A stretch of DNA of 64,000 nt from Ceratotherium simum simum. Its lineage: Eukaryota; Chordata; Mammalia; Perissodactyla; Rhinocerotidae. Below, piece after piece: positions 1 to 11,454 of this stretch; position 1 is the stretch's first letter; each line of letters opens with the position of its first letter. The DNA lies in assembly GCF_000283155.1 (NCBI RefSeq), contig NW_004454207.1, forward strand, positions 6,945,065 to 7,009,064, given 5' to 3'. The notes under the pieces are model-generated. The model was not told the DNA's origin, made no database searches, and saw nothing but the letters and a program-made list of their open reading frames with translations. Made by a program: the position numbers and the translations under genes.

Positions 1-282
1 CTTTTTTAATGGATGGATGTTACCCAGCCATGGTGTCTATTTTCCCCAGCCCACTGTTGATTCAAATCATGGGAAAGGAGCTAGAGGAGGGTGAGAGAGG
101 AATGGTAGTGGAGAACTAAATATCAAGGAAAGAGCTTGGAAATCCAAAAAGGAGTCTTTGAAATGTGTTACCATAGAGACCAATAATAAGCCTTCTTAAT
201 AAAGACCTAAGTAATCAGCAAAGCATTAAATTGTGTTTTGTATCATCTGATTAAAGAGATAGGAGAGTGAATTGTTCGAGGT

Positions 283-590
283 AGGCTAATTCTGGTAATA
301 AAACTCCCAACATTTCAGTGGCTTATTTCTCACTTACATTGGAGTCTAAGGCAGGTCAACATATAGTCATTTGGGTACCCAGGCTCCTTCCATCTTGGGG
401 TTCCACCACCCCATAGAGCTTCTGTGTTCAGCCAGCAGGGCAGAGAAGGGAGTGTCTGGGGGAATGGGGAGGAGTTTTTACGGGCCAGTCCTGGAGGCAC
501 ACATCCCTTTGCCCATATTCCATTGGCTGGCACTCGGTTACATGGCTGCACCTAACTGCAAAGGAGGCTGGCTGTAGGAGACAGATGGAG
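283..590 (+). repeat. Old interspersed repeat, family A copy 1
   Basis: One of four related copies in the window (also near 7395, 14605 and 21945). All four are in the same orientation. They share a left part reading like CTCAGTGGCTTA followed by TTATTTCTCAC, and a right part with a CCATTGGCTGGCA-like block, then ACATGGC, then an AACTGCAAAGGAGG-like block. I recognise the pattern as a common ancient mammalian interspersed repeat but cannot name the subfamily with certainty. The copies have diverged strongly from each other. Confidence 0.55.
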
Positions 591-785
591 ACAGTTTGGT
601 GAACAACTAACTAGCCAGTTTCTTGAGGAAAAGTATAAAATATGCTTTAAAACAATGAGAGGCTTCAGAAAACTGCTCTTGGTTGGACGAACTTTAGTTA
701 TATGGAAAATCACCTATGTAGACGTTTACATTTCCTGGCAATACCAGTTAAAGGGAATAGTTATGTCCTGAGCCACGCTGTAGAT

Positions 786-1009
786 CAGAGGCTGGCAAAC
801 TATGGCCCATGGGCCAAATCCCACCCATTGCCTGTTTTCGTAAATAAAGCTTTATTGCAACACAGCCACGTCCATTCATTTATGCCTTACCTATGGCTGC
901 TTTTGAGCTACAACAGCAGAGTGGAGTAGTTGCAACAGATACTGCACGGCCCACAAAGCCTAAAATATTTACTATCTGGCCCCTTACAGAACAAGTTTTC
1001 TGACCCCTG
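786..1009. mobile_element. hAT-type non-autonomous DNA transposon (224 bp)
   Basis: The element begins CAGAGGCTGGCAAACTATGG and ends with TTTTCTGACCCCTG, which is an imperfect inverted copy of the start. It is flanked by CTGTAGAT (778-785) and CTCTAGAT (1010-1017), an 8-bp target duplication with one mismatch, as expected of hAT transposases. The interior (AATAAAGCTTTATTGCAACA and the block around CTATGGCTGCTTTTG) matches the well-known hAT-Charlie-derived repeat of placental mammals. It has no coding capacity. Confidence 0.85.
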
Positions 1010-1139
1010 CTCTAGATCATCACTGTCCTAAGGGAGGACACATTTGCAATTGTTTTCCTCCTGAGACCTGGTACCCTTGGCTTCCAGGAAAAACAAGTGG
1101 GACGCCCACATGGACTGGGATATAAACTCCATCCTTAGA

Positions 1140-1245
1140 ATATCAGCTCCAACAGGGCCCAGACTCTGCTCTATCCCTACCATCACCCAGCACAGTACCT
1201 GGCATCCAAGAGATGCTCAATAAGTGCTTCTGTTTGAACCATCAA
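1140..1245 (+). repeat. L2 3' end fragment
   Basis: The block around CCCAGCACAGTACCTGGCA followed by GCTCAATAAGTG is the typical 3' end of ancient L2 LINEs. It is short, degraded and non-coding. Confidence 0.65.
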
Positions 1246-1359
1246 GCCATAGGAAGCATCAAGTACCCTAACTATCATACAGGGGATAGGGACCCCAGAA
1301 AAACTACCATATGAGTCTATGTGTGAAGATCTCAAACATGGTTAAGAAGGAACTACTTT

Positions 1360-1600
1360 AGTTGGCTTTTATTATCTGCCAAGCACCATCATTGTGCTTT
1401 ATAGCTATTATTTTATTTACTCTTCCTAACAGCCCTATAAATTAGGTATTCCTGTTTGCATTTTACATAAGGAAACCAAGGTTCAGAGAAGTCAAATCAT
1501 TTTCCCACGGCCACACTGCTAAGAGATGGAGGAGCTAGGATTCAAACACAGGTCTTTCTGGGACCAAAGCCCAGATTTTCTCCCTCTACACCATGGGGCT
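1360..1600 (-). repeat. MIR SINE fragment
   Basis: The order of motifs (AACAGCCCTATAAATTAGGT, a stretch like TTTTACATAAGGAAACC, then GTTCAGAGAAGTCAAATCA and GGATTCAAACACAGGTCT) is the reverse complement of the MIR core and tRNA-related body. It is an old mammal-wide SINE, about 240 bp. Confidence 0.75.
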
Positions 1601-3399
1601 TGCTAAAACCTTATTCAAATGTAAGCAATCTAGTTATGTCATTTTCATCACGACTGTTAACAACAACCTCATTATTGTAAAGATCAATGAGAAGGGGAAG
1701 ACATGGCCATTTTCATTGCTTTTTGGAGTTCTGCAGGTCTCATTGCCAAGGCTCTCTTTTGATAGAGCAGCCCTGAAAACCCAGAGCAACACAGTTCATC
1801 TCCTTGGGATGTGTGATTAGTGACTTGGCCACCAGTTCCCCATGATCTTGCCAGGGATAGCTGTAGAGGGCAGCTGTTTTGCTCACCCGAACATAAATTC
1901 TTACGTTAAGGTCTGAGCTGTTTGAGTCCACACGTGGTGGGTCTTCCAGTGCCCCAAGTGGAGCTGGTGTGGGAGCTTGTTAATGCACAGATGGCCAGGC
2001 CTCACCCCAAGTCTGATTCAGCCTGTCTGGGTGCAGCCTGAGAATGTGCACCTCTAACAAGCTCCCAGGTGCTGCTGGTGCCGCTGGTCCTTTGATGAGC
2101 AAGGCTAAGGGAAATACTTTCCTTTTCTTTTTAGAAACTCCAACTGGCCTTCCCACCCACCCTACAATTCCTATCAGTGTCCACTCCATCAAGACTTCCT
2201 GAAGCTCAAGCCATCCCAGGTTTGCCTTTGGCAGGCAGAACTGCTCCCACTGACCTCTTGGTGACTTTTGGCATTCTTGATCGTGCTGCCTTCTTGAAAC
2301 CCTTTCGTCCCCCAGTCTCTGAGATGGAGTCCTCCCTCCCTCCTGGTCGCCTGCTTCTCTGACCCATCTCTCTCTTTTTCTCTGGTGGCCTCTTTTCCTT
2401 TGCCTACCCTCTCCCTTAAACTTGGAGGTTCATGGCTCTCTTCCCACCCTCACTGGAGGAGTTACCACACCACCTCCTCCCACCTCATCCTTCCTATCCT
2501 AAACATTCTGTGTCTTCCAGGGGAACTCCAGCCAGATTCTCCATCCTTGCTGGCCGCTGGCAGCCCTCCAAGGAGGTTGGCATGAGTGGAGTCAGAGGAG
2601 AACAGCCAACCCAGACTAACTTGGGTTCAGTGTGATACTTTATGTGACCACAATCATAATTCATAGTAATGTCAATTAGGAACTACTCTCTACCAGTGCT
2701 TGTGCAAACGCTCTGATTTCTTGTGACCCTGGCAAGTTGAGTGTTTCACCACAATTTGTGAATTATGGAGGAATCACCGGCCTCATGGACACAGTACTGC
2801 CCATGCATGCAAATTTGCCCAGGGCATAAACATCTCTCTTTGAAAATAGGTGGCTGGCCTGGTCAGAAAATAGTCAAGTTTTCCCTAAATGGGTATCTAA
2901 GGCGTCAAGGCAAATTACCAAAAACTGCGTCACATAAGGCATCTTTGGATAATTTCATTCACTGGTTTTTCCCTTGTTATATATTAGGATATTTCCCATA
3001 AGTGTTGTAAGTGGCCCTAAATGGCTTTCTGTCTTCTGCATGTGGCTGTTATATATAGAACCTGCCAGCCTAAGGCATGGGCACACACTGCCATGGTTTT
3101 TAACCAGGTTCAACCTCAGAGCTGGTTTAGTAACCCACCCTTCCCTGGAGATTAGCACATGGCTGCAAAGGCATTGTCTTTGCAGTGTTTTTAAGCCTGG
3201 GCAGAGTGAGTTGTATCTAGGATGCTAGGTTTCGGAGTCCAGAGATGAATAGGGGGAGGGGACGCAATGCTACAATTTTCAGGCCGCTCTATTCCTGTTA
3301 CACGCGAACAAATGTTCCAGGCCAGTCTCTGTCCCCTCTCTTGCCCAGCCTGGAGGAGTTGGCACGGTCAGCGTCTCTGATTCCTCTGCTGTTGGCAAG

Positions 3400-5050
3400 A
3401 GATCGGGGACAAGGGAGGTGAGAAGGGAGCCACGGGGGTGCGGTGATGAGCAGCAGTGTTGGGTCCAGCCTGTTGGTGACGTGCCGAGCCCACCGCCACT
3501 CCGGGCATGGGTAACGCGCAGCACCAGCGGTCGCGCTACCGGAGAAGGAAACGCACAGGTACCAGTAATCCGGCTCCGGGATCCTCCGCAGCCCCCGGCT
3601 TGTCTAAGCGCACAGGGCCGGCTTTGTGGCCGGCTCCCGCGCGCCGCCGAGTTTGGGGCTGGGGGCTGAGTCCTGCAGCTCACTGCGGCTGGCGGCAGGG
3701 GACGAATTATTTTTAGCAGGTTCCCTTTAGCCCAGCGGAGCCGGGAGATGTTCGCGGAGCCGGGCGGCTGTCTGCAGAGCGTTGATGCAACCGTGCCTGC
3801 TGCCCGGGAGGTTTGGCTGCCGCAGTCCCCTCCATTCACTGGGCTGTAAATCGAAGCTGTCTACACCGGCAAAGCGCTCCGATCCCAGCGTGGCCCCGGG
3901 GCTACGTCCCGCCCAGGTCTCCCGGCACCTGATTTCCCAGTGGTCAATTAGGTGTCTCAGCCTGCAGCATTGAAGCAGTGGAGGGGCCAATGCCCCGGCT
4001 TTGATGGAGCGCGCCGTGCGCAGAGACCTCCCCAGTCGACTTCCTCATCAGAAGGCAGCATCCATTCATAATTCTCTCTCTGCCTGTGGACCGAGTTAGG
4101 CTGAAGCTGGGCATGGACTCCTGCGATCTCCCTTTTTGTATCTGAAGGAGAAACTAAGATAAAAGGGAAAAGGAAGGGGGAATGCGGTCCTAAAGCAACA
4201 GGGCGCTGGAAAGCCCCCAGAGGCCTCTCCTTTGCGGGGAGAGGGAGAAGAGGCAGATCCTGAGCCCAGCGCTCCAGCCAGCTGCTGCTTCGCTGCGGAG
4301 CCGGCACGCATGCCTACCTCACCTGACGGCCGCATTCCCGGGGAGCCGGCGCGGGGCCCGGCGGCGCGCCCAGGGCGCACGGGCGGTAGGATTTCTGCAC
4401 CGGGGGAACGATGCGCGGGCGGGCTTCCCAGGGCCGAGCCTGAGCTTGAGCGGGCGCCTGGGGAGGCTAGCCTCGGCGTGGCGCCCCAACGCAAACCCCC
4501 GGGATGCTGCACGACTCGCAGCCCAGGCCATGCGGGTGTGTGTGAGATGGGACCAGCTTGGGGGGAGGGGGTATGGGTAGGTGACATCATTTTTAACTAA
4601 TCTTTCACACCTCTGGGTGGTGGGTGAACTTGAGGGACAGAGAAGGCAAGAGCCGCAGCCCCGCCGCGCGCTAGCCTGAGAGGAAATCCCCTCGGCCGAG
4701 GTCTGAGAGCAGGGCAGAGCTAAGAGGGCAGTCAAGGTGGACCGCGCATAGCTCTGAGGGGCGAAGGGAGCAGCTCTGGCTTTCAGGGGTCTTTTATTTT
4801 TTTAAAGCATTTTGCAGCTGCAGCTTTGAAGTTTGCCGCCTCCTCCCCAGCCCTCATCCCGGGTTCTGGGGCGGGGCGGCACTTTTCCACGCGGCTGCCC
4901 AGGCCTTTACCAGCTGGGTGGAGGGGGCTGCAGGGGTTGCCGTGTCTAGTGATGGGCTTCCTGCAGGGGACAGGGGGACTCGAGGGCGCTGCGAGAGGGA
5001 GGGCGCCCTGAGGCTGGCCTTTTGGGAGCTCCGCGGGCTGGGGAGAAGTC
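3400..5050. promoter_or_regulatory. CpG-island-like GC-rich block, candidate internal NHS promoter
   Basis: The base composition changes sharply here from AT-rich flanks to GC-rich DNA with many CpG dinucleotides (for example around 3505-3660, 3880-3910, 4300-4500, 4640-4690 and 4860-5030). No TATA box stands out, as is usual for CpG-island promoters. The block contains a short phase-matched coding exon candidate on the + strand, 35 kb upstream of NHS exon 2. Open frames on both strands here (up to 186 codons) look like the stop-poor frames expected in GC-rich DNA. Promoter activity is inferred from composition and exon context. Confidence 0.65.
3507..3558 (+). CDS. NHS: Candidate alternative first coding exon of NHS
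   Basis: An ATG with a strong context (G at -3, G at +4) opens a 17-codon segment reading MGNAQHQRSRYRRRKRT plus one base. It ends at CACAG followed by GTACCA, a usable though imperfect donor. The trailing G joins CT at the start of NHS exon 2 to make GCT (Ala) and continues in frame into VSNLD. The segment is very basic and starts Met-Gly-Asn. From memory, a paralogue in the family (KIAA1522/NHSL3) also has an isoform starting with a short basic MGN peptide. A myristoylation signal is possible, but the position-6 residue is His rather than Ser/Thr. An isoform made here would lack the exon-1-encoded WAVE-homology region. The exon has not been confirmed by transcript evidence, and its 5' boundary is unknown. 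Confidence 0.6.
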
Positions 5051-6310
5051 AGGGATCCTGCTTGGTGCCCCATCCTGTTTTCCTGCCTGCCACTTGATGT
5101 TGGGTGACATTTTGCCTGTACAAGGGTTTCACTGTCATGGAGCTGGCTGCGATGCTGTAAGGCAAATGGACTGTTAGGATGAGCTGGAAGAGAGAGGCGA
5201 GGGAGCTGGAGCTTTTCCTTTTGTGGCAGTGTTAACCCCATCCAGCCTGTTCCCTTGGCACACCTGTCCACCTGGGTCACCATCTGTGGCCACGAGTGGG
5301 TCTGTCTGGCTGACTAGCCCTGCCAGGGCTGGTGAGCCAAAGCTAGACTTGCCCAGGACGTGCCAGGCCAGGAATGTGTGGGCAGTAAAAGAGCAAAGCC
5401 CCTCCTGGCGCCCCCTCAGGAGAAGGTTAAGCAGGCCCCGCCATAATGGTGCACAGTGTTTTAGCCATAGTGTGGTCTGCTCTTGAGTTTGGGAGCTCTT
5501 GTTTTATGAGGTTTTTATTTTGCAGTTTTGTGCCTCCTGGTCACCAGTTTGTTTTTCACAGCTGCTTGTTAGCAAGTCAAAGATAACAGCATCTAAAAAT
5601 AGCCTGCGGCTGGAGATGCAGCTTAGCTTGACCCCACTATTACGAGGACGGGGTCTCCCTTCCCAGCTGCGTGAGAGTGAGCCAAACTTGGGCCCCCAGA
5701 CAGCCTGAGACCAGGTCCACACATCCTTCCGTGCAGTTTAGCCTCCATTGTCAGGACAGGGCAGGGATGCTGGGGTGCTGGTCTGTGTGAGAAGGGCAGC
5801 AGCTCATCCATTGGTATGTGAGGCCCAAAGTAACTGGGCTGCAATATTGGGGGATGGGAGCCTGGACAGGGACCCTTCTCTCACCACCAGCCATGGGCAT
5901 CTGCAGCTTGACATTCCCTCTGAGTTCTACCCAGCCATATATATGGGGTGTCCTCCTCTGTGCTTCAGGGGCCAGCAGGCCACTCCTCCCAAAGGAGTTT
6001 GGCCCGGAATACAGGGGGACCAAAGGGTCCAGTGTGGTGCTTAAATCATGCCAGCTTCCTCAGTGCAGATAGTAACTGGGGTGCCGCTCTTTCCTTTCCA
6101 GATAGAAACCCCTAGAGAGTTGAGTGAGGAACATCTTCCTGTTAAGTGAGAGGTACACAGTCTGTCTGAAGGGGGCCACCCCCAGCTGATGGGGAAGGTA
6201 CCACATGGAATGGAGACTTTTCAGTGATTGCAGTCGATGGCGGGAAGCCCAGGTTTCCTGTGGGTCCTGGATCCTGAGAGCCTATTAGGCATCTCCCATT
6301 ATTTCTTTTC

Positions 6311-6605
6311 TTTTTTTTCTTTGTGAGGAAGATCAGCCCTGAGCTAACATCCATGCTAATCCTCCTCTTTTTGCTGAGGAAGACCGGCTCTGAGCTAACA
6401 TCTGTTGCCAATCCTCCTCCTTTCCCCCTCGCCAAAGCCCCAGTAGGTAGTTGTATGTCATAGTTGCACATTCTTCTAGTTGCTGTATGTGGGACGTAGC
6501 CTCAGCATGGCAGGAGAAGTGGTGCTTCGGTGCGTGCCCGGGATCCGAACCCCGGCCGCCAGTAGCGGAGCGCGCACACTTAACCGCTAAGCCACGGGGC
6601 CGGCC
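6311..6605 (-). mobile_element. ERE-type SINE (perissodactyl tRNA-derived)
   Basis: On the minus strand the element starts GGGGCCGGCCCCGTGGCTTA, followed by AGCGGTTAAGTGTGCGCGCT and a B-box-like GGTTCGGATCCCGG. It ends in the GATCTTCCTCACAAAG tail. This is the equine repetitive element pattern, a tRNA-derived SINE with internal pol III A and B boxes. The flanks CCCATTATTTCTTTTC (6295-6310) and CCCATTATTTATTTTC (6606-6621) are a 16-bp target duplication with one mismatch. It is longer than the other two copies because of an extra middle segment (about 6420-6500). It supports assignment to a horse-like mammal. Confidence 0.9.
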
Positions 6606-7394
6606 CCCATTATTTATTTTCAAAAGCCTTCATTTCCCCCACATTAGCCTTTTCTTTAGTGGCAAAGGTGGCAAAGTCCAGCATAAAGAAAAAAGGCCCC
6701 CTCTGTTCTTGATTTGGTTGAATGATCAGAATTTTTTTTGCAAAAATGCATTGGTAACTGCTGAAAAAATGTAAATGCCTAATTTTTCTACAGTGAAAGA
6801 AACAAACTAAAGAGCATGGGAATTTAAGAGGGAAGGTGTGAATACTCACCATCAGTTCTCTATTCAAGATAGAACCTACCGGGTGATTCTCTCTTCCCTT
6901 TCAAAGTGAATTTTAATTTTAAAATTTTACCTTTATTTTCTGTAGATCATTAATATAATCACTGAGCAAATATTAAGATAGAGGGCTTGATTTAGGGGAA
7001 AGAAAAGACCAGGAAACAGAAAGCAACTCTGAGAAATCCATCATTCCTCTAGTCTTCTAGTAGAGACTTGAAAATAATTGCTGGTTTATCTTTAAATGTC
7101 CCCAATCTTTGTGTTCCCTTGTGTTCTCAGGATCCGGAGAGCAACATGATGCAAGACTACTGATGATTCAATGTAGCCAAAAGGCCCAGTGCAACAGTAG
7201 CTAACTCTTTGGCTTAGAAGAGTAGATGGGAAGAACATGAGTTAGGATTCAGATTTCATAAAGATGTCATTAACTTTGCTCTGCCTGTAGCAAATAACAT
7301 GTCAATGATCCCTTGCTCTTAAACAGAAAGGGGCTGCTTCCTCTTGAAGCTCAGAACCTGAATCAGCAATTAACTAGAGACTCACACTGAGTGT

Positions 7395-7745
7395 ACTGGT
7401 CAGGGAAAGCTAAATACTGTAACAAATAAGCCCCAAATCTCAGGAGTTTAACAATGCAGTTTATTTCTTATCACATAAAGTCTAATCAACTTTTAGCTTG
7501 TGATGACAAGGAACCTAGTCTTGTGCCCTCTTGAGGCTCTACCATCCCCTTGGGCCTCAGAGTCCTTCCTGGGTTCTTCTGCAGATAACCAGCAGAAGGG
7601 GAAAGAGAGAGCATGAAGGATTGGAAGCAGTACACCTCATCGTCACCTACATTCCACTGGCCAGAACTCAATCACATGGCCATATCTAATTGCAAGATAG
7701 TCTGGGAAATGTAGTCTGTGCCATGGCAATAAACTCTCTGGCATG
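7395..7745 (+). repeat. Old interspersed repeat, family A copy 2
   Basis: It shares with the copies near 283, 14605 and 21945 the GTCAGGGAAAGCTAAATAC-like start, AAATCTCAGGAGTTTAACAA followed by TTTATTTCTTATCAC, the CCACTGGCCAGAACTCAATC block and ACATGGCCATATCTAATTGC. It is non-coding. The family name is not certain. Confidence 0.6.
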
Positions 7746-8244
7746 GAAGATGCCCTTCTTTTAGCTCTACTTTGGAATTTGGCTTTGGCTTTGGACAAGT
7801 CACATGGTCAAATACTGATTTCTATCTTAAAAATGGTGGTAATTCCACCTGTCCTTTCCTGTCTCACAGGAATTGGTAAGGTATTGAGACATAGAAGTCT
7901 CCTAGAGGGACCATCTTGTCTAGCCTCTTTAGGCAAGGTCATTGTCATTATTCCCATGTTATAGACCACTTACCCAATGTGACACAGCTAGGTTACGGCA
8001 AGGCTGGAATAGAACCTAGATCTCATGCTCTCAGCTCAGTGCTCCTTCCATCGTATTCCGTTCACCCTGCCCTCTTATGAAAACAGTTATATATGATATA
8101 GTTTCGGAAAGCTGATACACAGTCCCTGGACAGCCTTTCATCTTGTATAATCACTAAAAATATCTATTCATATTATTTAAAATCCACGTGAGATTTTTTC
8201 CAGTTCTTACTGTCAAACCACTTATAGTTAGGCTTAGAATAGCC

Positions 8245-8465
8245 AGGCACTGGTCTATGCCCTCTACACACATTAACTCATTTGATGCTCATAAGAACCT
8301 GGGGAGGTAGGCACTGTTATTATCCCCATTTTATGGATGAGGATGCTGAGGCACAGAGAGGTTAAGGAAGTTACCCAAGGTTTTATGGCTAACAAGTGAC
8401 AGATCTGGGATTCGATCCCAGGCGATCTGTCTTCAGAATCCACTCCTGGATTATTTTACTACACT
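8245..8465 (-). repeat. MIR SINE
   Basis: It contains CATTAACTCATTTGATGCTC, ATTATCCCCATTTTATGGAT, GAGGCACAGAGAGGTTAAGG and GGGATTCGATCCCAGGC in order. This is a well-preserved reverse-oriented MIR with the conserved core. Confidence 0.9.
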
Positions 8466-8924
8466 ACATCTCTGATCTGGTAGACTGGGCCCAGCCCTCT
8501 CTGGTGTGTCCTATCAACGTAGACCCTGATACTCAGGATTTAATATTCTGAGTTTCCTCTCTTAGTGAGTGACCTTGAAGGTCCATGACAGGGAGTCATT
8601 TGTAAATTTGCTGAGGCATGAATTTGAGCCCCAAGCGTATGAAATTGATACACAGGATTGAGCCACTTAGCTAGTGACGGAGCCTAATCCCCAACCTCCA
8701 GCTCCAATGGTCCAGTAGAGACTTTATTTTTTCCTTTTAAAATTTTTGGTTTACTTATCACTAAGTAGGCAGTAACTATTGTGAAGTAATAAAAATGTTT
8801 CCTTGTGAAAAGCAGCCATCGCAGGAGGAAGGACTCTTCGGTGTAAGGTTAAAAGGCAGTTGATGTGGTGGGGGTGGGGCAAGGCGAGCATAATCACTTG
8901 ACTCTTGAGGTAATTGGTAGTTGG

Positions 8925-9400
8925 GGTTGTTTTGTCTACCTATTGTTGCATAAGAAACCACCCCAAAACTTACTGGCTTAAGAAACAACAGCCAATCTAT
9001 TGGTTCAAGATTCTGCAGCCTGGGATGAGCTCACCGGGCAGTTCTTCTGCTAGTCTTGTTGGTGGTCAGCCAGTTGCTATGTTACCTGGGGGCTAGGCTC
9101 AGCTGGGATGCTGGGCTGGCTGTGCTTCTGTCTCTTTCTGTGTAGTCTCAAGGCTTCTCCTTCTCCAAGCGGCCTCTCCACGTGGTCTCTCCAGCAGGGT
9201 AACTGGACGTATTACCTAGTGGCTTAGGGTCCCCAAGGATGCAAAGGCAGAAGCTTCCAGGCTTTCTCAAGGCTGGGCCTGCGACTTGTTTTACCAACAG
9301 AATGAGGCAAGTCACAGGCCCAGCCCAGATTCCAGGGCAGGGAATTAACCAAGAGTGTGAATACCAGGAGGCGTGGAAACAGACTCCCATAGTGGTGAAG
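8925..9400 (+). repeat. Old interspersed repeat (medium-reiterated element)
   Basis: The sequence opens with CCTATTGTTGCATAAGAAAC, then CCACCCCAAAACTTACTGGC, and continues through AGCTCACCGGGCAGTTCTTC to a GGCCCAGCCCAGATTCCAGG block. I recognise this as a common ancient mammalian interspersed repeat of about 450 bp but am unsure of its class name. It has no functional reading frame. Confidence 0.5.
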
Positions 9401-11454
9401 TCTGAAGCTTCTGTATTTACAAATATGAGGATTCCCAAAGGTCTCAGGAGAAGTTGACTATACATTAAAATGTAGGTTAAATAAAATCCATTCCTTTTAC
9501 TCCAGTGGAGAAAGACTGTTGTATATGCTTGTTTCTTTCTCCATTCCTAAACTAACGTACAATGTATGCCCATGAAAGCACCGAGGCTGCAGGTGTGACT
9601 GCCCAAAAGGAAAGGAAACTGAAGTGTGTGACTTCTGTTCTTTTGCCCTTCCCAAAGTGTGTCTCAAAGGTATCCACTTTCAAAAAGGTATCAGTACCCA
9701 CCCTCAGACATGATCTAAGGATAGTTTCTGAAAAGTCAAGAGCATACCAATTGGATCAGGAGACAAGACTATTTCTGATCTCCATCTACTCTTCTCTAGC
9801 AAGTCACACATTCTGAGGTGACTTGGCATGCACAACAGGAGCTGCCTCAGGAGGTAGAGCTGCTCCCCTGCAGAAATGGGCTAATGGGTTCAATCCATCA
9901 GGGTTCCATTTCAGATCATCTTCCCCAGGCTCTTGAGTCACTATAGCCAGTGGGGGTGCAGTGGCTACTGTGATGCACGACCCAAAACCCCCTTCCTTAT
10001 CAGGACTCAAGCACTCATTCCTCAAACACTCATTCTTCAGAGCTGGGCACTGGTGGCTGACAGCTCACAGCCAAGTCCTTCTTTGGGAATTGGCTTTGGC
10101 TGAAGAGAGCCACCTTGCCCAAGGTCACACCCCTTCCCAGGTAGGTGCACATCCAATGACTGGTCATCTTGCCTCAATTCAGGACAATTCGGCAGGGCCA
10201 TCCCAGCTCCAGAGCTTCCCCATGGGACTGGCTGAGCCTTTGCTGTGACTGTATCACAGCCCAACTTCTCTCTCTGCCCAGTCCTACTTAGTTCCTCCAT
10301 CAGTGTTGACCCAAAGAGCATTGCCTACTAAGCTTCCCACACACCAACGTCTATCTCAGTCTACTTCCAGGGAACCTGACCCGAGATAGGGGACTTGTAG
10401 ACTGGGTTACTTCCTGCTACAGGTTAAGCCACTGTGAGCGCACATAGAAGCAGGACACACAGCATGGGCCTTCCCCAAACTGTTCCTTTTGGGAAGAGAT
10501 GACAAGTACTTAAGCAACAATACGAGAAAAAGAGCAAACATAATGTAACACAGTCATAAGTTAGTCTGATGCCTCAATGATTTTTCCCCTCCTTACTCTA
10601 CCCCTCACAACTTCCTCCAAAGTTATTTTTTTTAGGGGATGGGTGATTCATGACATTGATTATATGGTTAACAATTGCGCCTAAGCGCTCTCCCACCTGA
10701 TTATTTCTTCCTTTGGGCATGGCACTGGCAATCAAAATTTATCTTTCAAATTAAGGCTATAATTATATTTTGATAAAGATCTAGCAATTCAATGAGAATG
10801 AAATTTTGAGGGTTGCCAGGATACGGATGACTCTGGGTTATAGAGAAGGGTTTGCATGCAGAATACTAATAGGTGGTTCAGCACTCTTATCTAGACCTTT
10901 CCAATAGCGTCTGATAATGCAGGCCCATCAAGTACTGTTTCTCTGCTATTATTCTAGGAGGATAAAAGCGATGAAAGATATAAGCAGGGTTTTATGAATG
11001 AAAAGGTGATTCATCAGATGTCTTTTGGTCTATCTCCCTCGAGTTAAGAAATAGAGTAATAATTATGTGGTGTTACCTCAAAATATAGGAGACAAAAGCT
11101 TTCTCTTATTTTTTTGCCTCCTCTTTTATTGTAAATAAAAGCAAGATGTCTTAGATATTGAGTTATTGTTTTGTGTTGGGAGATAGGGACCTGCGTTTGC
11201 AATGGTGTTGACTCCCAGGGAAACAGAAACAGTAGAAATGTGTATGGTGTCATATTCTAATTTTTCTTTACCTCTCCTTTCCCTTTTACACTGTCTGATT
11301 ATTACTCATTCACTCATTCAATAAATATGGAGTCTCAAGTATTGTGCAGGTCTTGCTGAGGGATCTAGGAAAGTTTAAAATGGATAAGCACATATGAAAA
11401 TAATAAATAACAATACATACAGTAGCACCCAACATGTTTTTTTGGGAGGTGGAG

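Larger units (their letters stand above)
1..3400. other. Intronic DNA upstream of the CpG island
   Basis: No convincing coding exon is visible here. The stretch is ordinary AT-rich mammalian DNA carrying old repeats (listed separately) and unique sequence. If the gene is NHS, the large first exon of the longest isoform should lie upstream of this window, and this stretch would be part of the very long intron 1. The reading frames present are short, lack splice context and do not resemble a known family. The assignment to NHS intron is inferred from the exons found downstream. Confidence 0.6.

Noticed and set aside
4232..4600. A 122-codon + strand open frame in the CpG island as an alternative NHS first exon
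   Set aside because: I see no convincing donor in the phase needed for exon 2 and no resemblance to the NHS N-terminus. The 3507 segment fits better.
3279..5283. Several long open frames on the minus strand in the GC-rich block (186, 164, 138 and 166 codons)
   Set aside because: They are what stop-poor GC-rich DNA gives by chance. They overlap each other in different frames, are low-complexity Pro/Ser/Arg-rich and resemble no family.
6520..6605. tRNA-like sequence with A and B boxes
   Set aside because: It is the head of an ERE SINE, with SINE body, tail and target duplication. The same holds for the heads at about 17800-17893 and 18530-18625.
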